The notes under the pieces: generated by a model
What the model saw: the letters and a program-made list of their open reading frames with translations, nothing else
The model's database searches: none
Told to the model about the DNA's origin: nothing
From: Gamarada debralockiae
Taxonomy: Eukaryota > Ascomycota > Leotiomycetes > Helotiales > Hyphodiscaceae
NCBI GenBank assembly: GCA_002803225.1
Contig: NXFV01001423.1
Coordinates: forward strand, 1-64,000
Direction of reading: 5' to 3'
DNA: 64,000 nucleotides
In this document: piece after piece, positions 11,211 through 22,313 of the stretch
Numbering within the stretch: position 1 is the first letter of the stretch
Layout: each line of letters opens with the position of its first letter
Position numbers and translations under genes: made by a program

Positions 11211-11420
11211 CATTTTTAGAATACGGAGCCCTTAGGTAAAATGCACAGGGGGACGAAAGCATCCTCCTGAATTATCGCCTTCGTATCTGTCAGTATTGTT
11301 GTGAATGGTAACATATTTGGGATCCCTGGATAGGGGAGGAGCCTTTTCGGGCCCCTCGTTAAAAGTTGATGATTTCTGGTGAGATGGGTCTTGACTGCGC
11401 CGCGTCGCGTAAATAGGGGT

Positions 11421-11495
11421 GAGCAGACCTGAGCAAACCTGAGCCGGGCCTGAGCCGAGCCTGAGCAAAGGCGGCACTGGTCACCTGAGCCTGAG
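11421..11495. repeat. CCTGAGC minisatellite
   Basis: Imperfect copies of CCTGAGCAAA, CCTGAGCCGGG and CCTGAGCCGAG follow one another, with a further CCTGAGCCTGAG near 11485. Confidence 0.7.
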
Positions 11496-11777
11496 GGTTG
11501 GGAAGTGCAAACATTCCGGTGGTATAACAGTACGATTCAGAGACAAAATTGGGAGACTCATGAGCTGGATATACTCTTGATATCAAGGCTGCAATAAGAC
11601 AATTATCCGAGACGAAGATGACGATCGTAACTGAACATAAAGTTAAGTTCGAAGAGTTGGACAACAAAGAAGAGCAAATGGACACCAACAGGCCAGACCT
11701 GCAGCATGAGAAGACTCTTGGATTTGTAGCGACTCGGTTCCCTGGGTATCAGGGACCCAAACAAAAAACATTTTTTA

Positions 11778-13313
11778 GGCAGAATGGGATGAAGACAGTG
11801 CTAGGCATGCTTGATGTAGTCATTTCGGAGAGGATGGAACTACGGCAACAACAGTATCTCTCAATATTCCGGCCTGGATTCATGCTCGGCGGTACCAGTT
11901 CTGTCTCAAAAAGTCGGTCCAAGGATGGGACCAAGTCTTTCGATCTTACAGAATTGTTTCATTTGATGCCCTTGTATTCATTCATAGCATGGCGGGAGAC
12001 GTTGCCGGCCTGCAGCATCTGTTCGAGACTGGCCAGGCTTCTCCCTTTGAAGTGGATCCAGAAGGAAGAACACCTCTTCACGTAAGAAAAAGTATAGGGT
12101 TCAAAGTCACACACTAACTCTTACCAGTATGCTGCTCTGTACTCTCGGCCAAAAGCGTGCCGCTTCCTTCTAGAGAACGGCGCAGATGCAAATGTACGTA
12201 CTTCGTGGTACGGAAAGTTTGGACGATCTTTATTTACAAGAACGATTTATCGATACTATCCCGTAGCGGATGTGAGAAGAAAGAAACCCTATCGGGGGCT
12301 CCCCGCATACTCGTAAGGACTTCCAACCCAGTTTTGAATAGGAAGGAGAGTCTAACGAGTACAGAACACCCCTTCATCTCCTAGTGACGGCAGGGCAAGC
12401 CTTACTTGCTCAAGATGGGCAGGACCAAAGTGAGAACTGGGCTGATTCAACATCCCCTGTTGAAGATGACTTTTGTGAAACGTTGAAAACTCTAGTCCTG
12501 ATAGGGCACTGTGACATCTTCTGTAAAGATCAGTTCGGAATGACAGTCCTGGGATCGTACACAGGTCCAGATGAAATGTTTCAATGGATGAAACGGTACG
12601 AGAAGGCTCAGATGTCCAATATCTCCAGCAAGGAAGTTCAAGAACTTCTTTATTGTCAGATGGTGGCCCCGCCTATTTGGAGCGACCGCATCAATAATAT
12701 AAGACGAATCATCCCCGAGGACAAAATCAGCGCACAAATAGCCGAAACTTTCTCGAAAGCCCGCCACGGCTGGTCTCCCAATCTTCTTTTCGCAGCCTCT
12801 GTAATGTGGCCTCGTGACAGAGCCAAAGGAGATGCTGCCAATGCATTAGGTTGTGAGGATTTAATTGTCAAATTAATCAATACCGGGTCGGAACTCCACA
12901 TTGTTTGGAATCGCTCCACAATGCTATTGAAAATGATTCGGGCGCTTTTGATACTTCCCCAATCTGTTCTAAGGTCAACGATCATCAGCTGGCTAAATCT
13001 TCTCGTCGACACCGGACTTGATTTGGTCGAGTTCGAGAGAGTTGAAAATGCTCTCCATGACGAGAGCCAAGTGACTTGGACCTTGATCAAGGCAATGGAA
13101 CCAAGTCACGAATTAAGGAATTACTGTCTTTTCAAAATCCTCGAACTTAGAATCGGAGCAATGCCAGAAGACTTTCATATCGAATTCGAGGACCTATATG
13201 TTTCGGCATCCCTTGCAGCACATTTCTGGCAGTGGGTAGAAGGCACTCCTATTTGCGACGGTGTTGAAAGCTCGCCAATGCCCGGTGCTTGGTGTGACGA
13301 CCGAGTCTTTTAA
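11778..13313 (+). CDS. Ankyrin-repeat protein, 5' end unresolved
   Basis: Three segments join well: about 11820-12081, 12128-12193 and 12342-13313, with introns 12082-12127 (CACTAAC branch) and 12194-12341, both phase 0. The joined product reads GLQHLFETGQASPFEVD, then GRTPLH|YAALYSRPKACRFLLENGADAN, then a second TPLHLL, the consensus of ankyrin units, and a long C-terminal tail without clear domain. Such proteins usually act as protein-binding scaffolds. The N-terminal part before LNIPAWIHARRY looks like the conserved region common in fungal ankyrin proteins, but a TGA (11812-11814) breaks this frame. A TTTTTTAG acceptor-like site ends at 11777. Either an intron or a nonsense mutation (CGA to TGA) explains it, so I cannot say whether the gene is intact. 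The stop at 13311-13313 is firm. Confidence 0.6.
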
Positions 13314-14884
13314 AGTAATGAGGAACTATAATTTTAAGAAAGAAGAACTAGCGGCTAGGCATGTGCGGGCACTCATCAATTGTGCGGTGGCACACTGCAT
13401 TTCACTGGAATAAAATATAAAACTTCTCTGAAGAGGACGTCTTTACCTTGGTGTGATTTTCCTTTTCATTTCCTTGGCGCATTTCAAACTCATGAATGCC
13501 GATGAGAGCTGGACAAGTTTCAATCGTGTAGCAGAAATCATTGGTGAAAGTAATCGCAGACTTTGATACGCGGAGTTGGCACATATTTGTATGATTTTGC
13601 TCGGCGAGAGTTATGGTCAGTGACAGGATGGCTCCTGCCGGGAAGACTCCATAACTCTCAGATTTCTCAGTTGATTTGATCTTGCGATAGCGCTGATGGT
13701 TTTGTCATGATGCATACCGGGTTTTCAAATATACAGCCTTTGATGCGGTTCTTTGTATCGTTGCTGGGGTGCGGACACGTCGTTCCGTTCCGCAATAACA
13801 CTGTGACTTGAGCTGCAATGATTGTTGAGTAGCGTACTGTATGGCTGTAGACAAAAGATGAATGTTGTGAGACTCCTCAACCGTAAACAAGGCTTGAATC
13901 AATAAAAGGAATCATCCAATGTGCCCTCCTGCTGTGACTGGCATTTAATACTTGGTATCGATGTGTCATACACGTGGTGATTTCACTTCAGCACATCTGT
14001 CGTATCAGCGGGAGACGGCGAGGAGAGAGGACTGGGCTGGGCTCATACTCGTATTCTGGCCCATGCGACGCGATCTAGAGGAGTCATCGCCGTCGAGACA
14101 GTCAAGAGCATCGAAGCCAGAGTGGGGGATCAGGGTTCTAGCTTCAAACTAGCTGTCGTCAGCGTCTCCAGCTGCGGCGAGGTTGACGAAGGGGCGCGAT
14201 CGGTGCGGGTCTGGGCGGAGAGGGATAGACAGAATGACAGATCGTGCGAGCGAGCCAGGGGGCAGTAGGAGGAGCAATTCTCTCTTCCGTGGTTGATTGA
14301 AATCAATTGGTGATATCTCTAGTCGCATGTGGTGTAAAGTGACAAAATTCCTTAACTCACCTCAATGCCATACATCCAGAACCTATAGCTCTTAGAGTCT
14401 ATAGAGCCAAAATTCAGTCAAGTGCAGCGAGTGGAGGGTGAAAATTTCTCGCTTCAATACGATCAACACAACAACGCAATCTGCGCAGCAGAGGAGGACA
14501 GCGTCTCTTTTCTCTCAAGCTGAGTGCTCGGGGGTCACAATCTGAGCGCTTGGAAGGAGCTCTCGATATTCTACGGCAAAGAACGCCGCTGTGCGCCTTC
14601 TCGAAAAGCGAAATTTTTTTTACAATCTCTCGAATCCGATCAACGCCTACTACGTCTGAAGAACGAAGAGTTTTAGGCTCTGCGCGACTCGTACCACGAA
14701 TTATATGTATACCCATGACCGGAGGGGTTCGTGAGAAAGGCCGGTAGGGATAGATGCTCGGAGGAGGGAGGATTGGAGGAATAAGGAGGAGGAAAGGGAG
14801 AGGGAGAATTAGGGCTTTTCGGGTTGGATCTGGAGCTAGGCTCCCAGCATCTCTTAGAACACAGAAAGGTTTTTGGGGGAAGTA
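13314..14884. other. No gene recognised
   Basis: Small frames on both strands (13402-13584, 13705-13902, 13952-14152) and a longer minus frame 14414-15073 lack any family signature. The last is purine/pyrimidine-biased and overlaps the LTR-like unit, so I read it as repeat-derived. The region is probably old transposon sequence. Confidence 0.35.
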
Positions 14885-15049
14885 TGTTAGGGCTACTAGT
14901 CTATTAATATTGGCTAGTATAGCCCCTTCAGGGTACTCTGTGCTCCTGCCTTCCTCATTTTTACTCTCAGACCTTGTATATAAAGAACCACCCCGCCGAA
15001 CCGCTAGGCCTGAGGGCTCTGGCCGTGCTGCTATAGTCTTCGACTTACA
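14885..15049 (+). mobile_element. Possible solo LTR
   Basis: Begins TGTTAGGGC and ends CTTACA, with a TATATAAAG box at about 14977. This is the size and layout of a small LTR. I find no matching 5-bp target duplication at the proposed ends and no second copy in the window, so the call is weak. Confidence 0.3.
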
Positions 15050-15064
15050 CAGCACGTTAAAAGG

Positions 15065-15094
15065 ATCAATCAATCAATCAATTAATCAATCATC
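15065..15094. repeat. (ATCA)n tract
   Basis: About seven imperfect ATCA units directly after the LTR-like unit. Such tracts can also end LINE insertions, but no reverse-transcriptase sequence is nearby. Confidence 0.7.
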
Positions 15095-15248
15095 ATCCAG
15101 ATCTTGGTAATTAGTCTTCGAAACTCATATCTCCTTCACAACCCTGGCTACCAGAGCAGAGACTATCTGTGTCGTTTTCTTCTCTCAAATCGTCATCCTC
15201 TGGCCTCGGTGCTCGACTTATTTGGCTACCCTCCTCCTCCAGCAAAAT

Positions 15249-17523
15249 TTAGCCGAGCTTCAATGCCCTCACCTCTGCTTTTGCTAGCCACAAGGGGCAC
15301 GCATCTGTGACTTCAAACTCATCCAGCACTTCTCCCTCCTTATCTACATAAGCGATCTGCGGAGTCAAGGCCCCACCAGGCGCCGAAACTCCTCCATGCC
15401 TGACACGCAGAATACCGACCCTCTCATAATAATCGCCACAGGACTGTAAGAGGAGGATACTATGTGCTCGTTGTGCAGCGCCCGACTTGCTTGTCTTTCC
15501 CTTCAAGACAAGTCCTAGCATTCCGTCATTGAGAGATGTCTCCTTGTCCAGGTAAGCATACACCAAGGCCGAGACATCCTCGGTAATGGGGAGCACAGCA
15601 TGAATTCCATCTGTGAAGCTCATGCCTGCTGTTTCAGTTACTTGACTTCGGGAACTGTTAAGATCGTCCCACTCCATCGACCGAAATTCAAGTTTGATGG
15701 TTATTGCTGTGACTAGCAAAAGCCTTGGTGCGGCACCGAGGCCTCCGTCCGATGGTGGCAATAATAGAGCCTTCAGGTACTGATCGAGAGACAACTGCTG
15801 GTCTGAGTGACCCTGAATTGCAATTTCGCAATCCTCTGGAATTTGAATGTCTAGGTGAGTCATATGAACAGCTCCACTCCATCCAGTCCAAGACCAACTC
15901 GGAAACTGTTCTCGTCTCACGGAAATATTTCTGTGGTACCATCCGAGACTGATAAGAAGCCCAGGAGAGCCTTGAGTAACCCCCCAGCCGATCGGTATCC
16001 CATGGAGATGTCTGATTGGACTACTAATATAGCCCTCGAGGGAGTGAAAAATACCCAGCATTGCGTTCAATGCATCTGAATCCACAGTAAGCTGCCTTTT
16101 GCTATATTCATGGATATGATTCTTCAAATCATCCCATCTGGCGAAGCTGTTATGTGATTTGAAACTCCGTGCACGCGGAATCATGGCCAGGAAGGGGTTG
16201 GTCCCGATGGGTTTAAGAGCATCCACTGGCAACCTCGTTGTCTCAGCACAATATGCGGCATTGCAGAGAAACGAGATTTGGTCGTCCGTGAAAATCAGGC
16301 GCCGCCTTGATAAGAAACCTTCTTGGTAAGTCCAACCACGTCTAGCCCATTTAGAAGATTGCAGTGTTGTGGAAGTGTGTGGGGGGACATAGAGCAGAGT
16401 AAGAAGTCCGATAGTAGCCTTTTGTTGTTCTTTCCGTTTTATCTGGCCTACGCCGGGTAACCCATATGTTGAGCCTTCACCAGCAGCAGCGACGAGTGTC
16501 AATTGGGCCTGGGAATAAATTTTGTCCATCTGGGCAATTTGATTGTGCTTATTGGGGCCATCCTGATCGATGCACTAAATCTTTGCTTAGCAACGTCACC
16601 ATCATCGAACTATGGATTTGGATTCTTACATATCTGTCGACCCAAATGTAGTGATAACCCAGGGATAGTGCGACTAAAATGCCATCCGCAATTACTGCTG
16701 GAAACTCGACGCTAGAAGATGATTCCTCATGTTCCTCGGGTGGGCTACTTCCCCAAACATAGGACAACGCCACATACTGGCAAGATCGTGGTGCTTGAAT
16801 AACGGACTTCTTAAGGCAGTCAATGACTCGAAGACCTTGTACATTATTCTTGGGATTAGAGGAACATGTATTAGTGTGCTTGCGACGGCAAAAAGATATC
16901 CACTGCTTAATAACAGTATAGTTGACCCTGTCCGGGAGGATCTCTCGTGGCCCGATCTCACATTTGGTTGTGTGGGAGTTAGTGAGACTCAAACATCCAT
17001 TTTTATACCACCCTGAAAGACCAATTCCGTTTATAGTCGCCTTGTCCTCGGGTACGACATAAAGGATTGTACAGTCTGAGAATGGCCTCCTGCGGCTCAG
17101 TGCTTGGTCATGTGTACTAGTAAACGCAGGACGGGAAGAGAATGCCTTTACTTGGTAGATTGTCGTATCGAGAGAATTTTGGGGTGAGCCAGGGTGTACG
17201 AGAGCAAGAAGTTGACAGATGCGACACGTTGACGTCTGGAGTTTCTGCCGGGAGGTGGACAGCCTCATGACCAGTTTGCCATATTTTGACGCCGGTTGTT
17301 CTTCAGCCAGCTCTGACCATTGAATTCCGTTGCATCGTTTACAGACTGCATTCTCCGAGGATTTCGACGCATCAATTGCAAGTTGTGTTGCAGGTTCGAT
17401 AAACCCTGCCTCATCCGCCGTTCGCTTTTTGGTTTGAGGAGAATTCATTATTGTCGGGTGATAGAAACACTCGGCTGTACGGGAAATGTAAAAGGCTGGG
17501 TCAGAATATGAATTGAAAATCAT
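15249..17523 (-). CDS. HET-domain (heterokaryon incompatibility) protein, 2 exons
   Basis: Exon 1 is 17523-16630 and exon 2 is 16574-15249; the 55-nt intron (16575-16629) is phase 0 and restores the HET signature WVDRY|CIDQDGPNKHNQIAQM. Upstream are LRVIDC and YVALSYVWG (about residues 210-258), and downstream MDKIYSQAQLTLVAAAG and WARRGWTYQEG, so all three HET blocks are present. The N-terminus has a CKRCNGIQW...CRICQLL zinc-like Cys pair. HET domains trigger cell death on fusion of incompatible fungi; the C-terminal half (after about residue 420) has no known role. The total is 739 residues from the first ATG, or 714 from the ATG at 17448, which may be the real start. No broken frames: this is the best-preserved recognition gene of the left arm. 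Confidence 0.9.
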
Positions 17524-19650
17524 AAAAAACAGTGAAGGGATCTGCGCAAATGGTGCGGAACATAGTAAGAGTGAAGTTTACAGAGTTGACGCGAAGAAAT
17601 ATCCCGTGGCTGTGCTATTGGTCACGTAACTAACCCCACCCACAGGGCCTAAGGTTATCCTCCATAAATCAGGCTCCCGCCCAGAGAAGTTTACTAAGGC
17701 CCAAGCGCTACGCGCTCCTATTGGCTCAGGAGTTCGTGGCAGTTACGGGACGCTAGAATAGGAGTAGTTTACATTTATACTTATATAATCTTTATTATAT
17801 TATTTTTTGCTAAGAAGCCATATGTAAGAAAGTGTATAGATTGGAGATACTACAGGACGCGTTTAGGGACAGGTTCGGTTGGGTCACGTGACGTAGTACG
17901 CCAGTCCAGTGCATGAGAATAAGATTTAATGCTACTTTTCAACCTTTTTTTTGGTTTTTTTTTTTTTTTTTTTAATATACTTAGTCTTTAATATTACGTT
18001 ATATCTATTCGTATTATTTTATAAACGTTATTACCGTAACGAAAATTAAATTATCTCGGCAGAATTCGCGCCAAAATTTTGCGAACGAGTATTGGCGGAG
18101 TGAAGGTAAGTTATTTTAAGGATTAGCATTTGTGACAGGTTGAGCGGTTTGTTATTTGAGAGCGCTAAGCTGAACGAGCGTGTTGTCCTTCTCAGACAAA
18201 CTTGTAACTTACTAAACTCAGATTTCACATACACTGCTTGGAGATACCTTCATCCTATAATTGATTAGAAAACTATAACAGGCAAAGTAGGTGCAGCCTC
18301 ACCAATTCTCAAATTATTTCTAACTAATGCCTTCTGAGACGAGCTTTAGCACTCTATATAATGTGTGTCATAGAGTTCACTCTTTGCGATGTTCATCCAC
18401 ATCCTGTCCCTTTGTTCCAAGGCAAGACCTACGCCAATACAGACGTTCTACAACGACCATGATCGGGATATCACCGCCTCCACTGTAATAACGATAGCGG
18501 AGCAATGACTATGCCAGGCATTGCATTGGACATTCTCTTTATCTGTACATACGGTATCTCTATCTGCTCGAGTTCACCCACAAGAGGACTAGATTAAGAG
18601 GTTTTCCCCTTAGATATTGTGACGGCAGTTGTCACATTTGGCTGACTATGCGACAGCGTGGCGGTTTCGCCTGTTTCGCCTAAGGTTGGGCTAGGGGTAC
18701 AAGAGCTCGGCCATTCCATTCCTTTGGCCTTTTTCCTTTCTTCCTTAGTTTAGTATTTTAAAGACAATCGAGACTTAGATCTTTGCGCTTCAGACCATTG
18801 CTTCGCTCCTGCCGTCACAGATATAAACATAGCTTCCTCTCTTTTATCATGATCTCCCACACCTCTGTCGCAGAACACTCCATTCAACAATACAAGCTGG
18901 ACATTCAAGAGACCAGTGACATATGTGAGCGAGGGTCCATACTCTATGAATGTATGTCACCGGCAGCACAGGATTCAACAATACCGGAGTTGGGGATGCT
19001 TCGCAGCTGGGAACTGAAACTGCAAGAGCTAGAATCGCGGCTGCAGATACTGAGCCTGCAACTGGACGAGCTGAGGCCGCTATTGCACATGCTGGATTTG
19101 GGCCGTCGGAGGGCTATTATAGGACTGAGTGTCGGTATACGTCATTCATCATTATGATGATGATGATGATGATGATTTCAATTTAACACCTGTATCAGCA
19201 GCCGAAGGCCGCTATGCAGACTTACGAAAGGTTGGATCTTCCACCCTACGCGTTTCTGTGAAGTTTATATACATTTCCTCTACGCCAACCTATTCACAGG
19301 AGGAGGCTGTTCAAGGCGCTATTGGTTTTTCCATCTCCCTTGCCCAGAACTTGAACCCTAAGACATATACCCTGCCAAGTGTGTCCTGCAAATGCCTCAG
19401 TCTCCTCCCCCCCCCGCCCCCAACCTTCTTTTTCCATCGTTGACCCTGTGTGTATCCCTAACCCTCCTATTCTCTAACCCCTATTCCTTTCGACCTTCCA
19501 CCCAAACATGTATTCTCACAAATCTGAAAGGGAGAATTAGTATGTTTTCAAAAATGTGTCAGTGGAGGTTAGAGATCTGACTTACCTCTAGCTCATCTTC
19601 TACATCGTCCCAGGTAAGTATTGCAGTTATACACTGACCATCTTATGTGC
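17524..19650. other. Intergenic, poly-T tract, possible gene scrap
   Basis: 17524-18780 shows no gene. A T-rich run with about 19 consecutive T lies at 17943-17973 in AT-rich surroundings. At 18950-19140 one frame (GVGDASQLGTETARARIAA..AAIAHAGFGPSEGY) looks coding and is followed by GTATAC...TATCAG, a plausible intron with an (ATG)n run inside, but the frame soon fails. It may be a broken Ala-rich protein of unknown type. Confidence 0.35.
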
Positions 19651-19699
19651 AAGTCGCGCCCTCACCGCAACCTGTATTTTAACCAATTTTAAACCGAGG

Positions 19700-20112
19700 A
19701 ATGAGAGCATCAATATAAGGGGAAACATACAATACCCATCACGGCAGGTTTCATACTCGCCACAACACACTGACTCGTTCTCTGTTCCAGTATAGCACTT
19801 GACTGGGTTACCCTCATCGCCCACTTCGGCACAACAACCATCTCCACAACAGGCCTCGTCAGCGGGGCAGTTAATGCCACCTTCGCCCTCACAACAGATC
19901 GCGTCAAAGGGGGTGACAGTATCCTGAAGCTGCAGTACCGCAGGCTACATTCCCGGTGGGACAGCATAAGCCAGGCTAGCACACGGGAAATTCTTCTTCA
20001 CAGCAGGTTCCATCGTCACACTGTACGTAGTCAGTAATTTGCAAGAGCTGTGACTTTCACGTGTATAAGACACTCACACAACCATTGTCAGCCTCGCAGC
20101 ACAAAGGTCGGA
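19700..20112 (-). pseudogene. Broken Cys-rich (CC-motif) protein gene
   Basis: Minus-strand reading gives a series of Cys pairs: LCCEADNGC, an intron-like GTGTGA...TACAG, QCDDGTCCEEEFPVC, a TAG (19976-19978), PGLCCPTGNVACGTAASGYC, then a frame shift at a C5 tract (19909-19913) into FDAICCEGEGGINC..ACCGDGCC..SVCCGEYETC. Regularly spaced CC/C motifs are typical of small secreted or wall-anchored fungal proteins. The stop is one C-to-T change from Gln, so the line would otherwise read on without a gap. Neither the N-terminus nor a signal peptide was found. The function is unknown. The frameshift could be a sequencing error in a homopolymer; with the stop as well, loss of function is the simpler reading. 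Confidence 0.6.
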
Positions 20113-20115
20113 ACA

Positions 20116-22313
20116 CAACTCTACAAAATTTTCGAAGTTAGCATGAGTTCCTTCTCATCTCGACATGGAAAGGGTCTCGAATCCTTGCCTGTAAATCCTA
20201 GCTGCCATTCTTCCTGTCTACCAAACAGTGATCGAGCTTGAAGTATGTGGGGTGTCATTGTGCTGGAAATGACCGGACTCTTTATTCAAAATGGTGGCAT
20301 TGTGACTATGGTTTGATTTGATCTTCTTGTGGCCTTTGATTGAGGGGCGGTCCTCCTGCTTGGGTGAGGCCGAGAAAGCAAAAGGAGCAAGGTGAAGATG
20401 CGCAAGCGGATCATGATTCTTTAGGAGCTTTGTACTTTGCTTCTCCGAAATTTTTGTCTGTAAGATATAGACCAGCTCTGCATAAACCGAAAATGGCTAC
20501 TCTTACGCCTGAATGTACCTTCACGGAGATTTATATATCACCTGGGTACGGTAAAGTGCAGGTTGACATTGGATCAAGTTGATGTTCCCGCAGGATAAGG
20601 GGTCTGTTTGTTCCTCCGAATCAGAATGCAAGAAGTTGTCAGATGGATGGTTTTCGGGCGAAATATTGTAGAATTCTTGAGTAGCTAGTTATCTAAGGAG
20701 CATAAAAAAGTAGGAAGAGGGGATGGCTTCTTTATCCTAAAGGAAGAAGCAAGTACGAGCTATACCCAGTACGGCAGTTCCAACCAACAGCAGTTCATTG
20801 TAATTACCTTGCGGTGGCGCCACAAATAGGGATACAAACAGCCGCATTCGAGTCCTTCGTCGTTGTGGACTTATGCTTGGTATGGACTTCCAAATTTCGA
20901 GCATCAGATAAGCATTCGGTTGACACAATCTCCTTATCCGACTTAGCCAGCCAATTTTTAAGATTATCTAGGGGCTTTGATTTAAAGCTAAGTTATGACC
21001 AGGATAGTCAAAGCAAACTATACAACATTCATATTAAACGAACTCTCACTGAAAGCACTAGGTGTATTTGGGAAAGTGTCTACTATTGCAATATCAAAAA
21101 GTTGCAAAAAGGCAAAGGGATCTCAAGCCTTACTCCTCAAAGAGCTTACTAAAATCATGATAACGCTCTCAATCTTAGCCCTTGCCAAATGCTGTGAAGT
21201 TAGGAAGGCCTCACCCGGGAAGAGAGAGGATGTTGGTTGAGAATGATCCTGACCCATGCGGTCACCTTCTCATCAGACGACCAGGTCGTGGCATCGGGAT
21301 ATAATGGCTCGGCTCCAGGATACGCAGACGGGGTTCCTTCGAAGTAAGTTCGATAATCAAGATCATATCTGGTGTTATCTTTCAGCACTAGAGGTTCATG
21401 CTCGAAAATTAATATAGGTAGCATTAGCCTCAGGATCCCGGCTTCTAGTACCATTCCCACGGATTACTACTCTTCGGATTATTCTTTGAGTCGGGATGAT
21501 TGTCGGAGGGCCTGGAAGAGAATGTTTTGTCGCTCCCATCGGAATACCGTCCTAGTTGTAAGCCACAGATGGCAAGACGGTAGTTTGGGTTAACCCTCTG
21601 GTTGGGTAACCTTTGTTAAAGTATTCCCAGATCACTACTTTTGAATACCGAAGTTCAGTGTGTCCCTATACTCTCCCATCCTTCGGAGTGAAGTATGCCT
21701 GAGTACGGGCAGGAATGCGTGGCCACTTGGTCCAATTCAACGCGCGTTTACGAGACTTGAAATCGATTGAGAGAACTATGAGATATGGAAGGAGTCAAGG
21801 TAATATTAAAGTTGCTCGAATGTCTTGGCATATTTTGGTAGTCATTTGCGACAGTTAGCCACAAATCTTAAACGAGGAAAGTCGGAACGCGAACGCACGA
21901 GAATGAGCCGATCTTTAGGATCTGACGACGACATTGTATGTAAAGTTGCTAACGTCTTATTTCCAAGACTAAGAGAGGATTGAGCTTTCATCGTGATTGT
22001 TATTTCGATGCGGAGATATTTTCGGTTTCAAACTCATCCATAGTCCGGGCCCCGAGGTGGGGAAAAAAGTACGGACCTCCGACCTTGCGAAAGGTTGAAA
22101 CTCGCAAGCCACTTGACGATCTCTGTGCTCAATTCCACCTTTATAAATATCGAGAAAACTTACCCAGACATTGGCAATTTCATTTCGAGGTTACTTCACT
22201 TCAAGCTCTCTTCCTTTCCACTTCGAGACGGAAAGACAAGACCATATCCACGTGACCTGAACTCAACTCCTTTAAAAATATCCCAATCGAGAAACTTTAA
22301 GCCAAAAGTTAAC
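20116..22313. other. No gene recognised
   Basis: Several 70-110 codon frames (20340-20582, 20814-21152, 21200-21460 minus, 21980-22255) lack recognisable motifs. The minus frame 21460-21200 (LDYRTYFEGTPSAYPGAEPLYPD) has protein-like composition and could be an exon scrap of an unknown gene. The last 100-200 bp should contain the promoter of the hydrolase gene. Confidence 0.35.

Noticed and set aside
11047..11262. Ser/Leu-rich minus frame as a secreted protein
   Set aside because: Generated by the GTGAGAGA simple repeat.
14414..15073. 219-codon minus-strand frame
   Set aside because: Composition-driven, overlaps an LTR-like unit and an ATCA tract, and shows no family motif.
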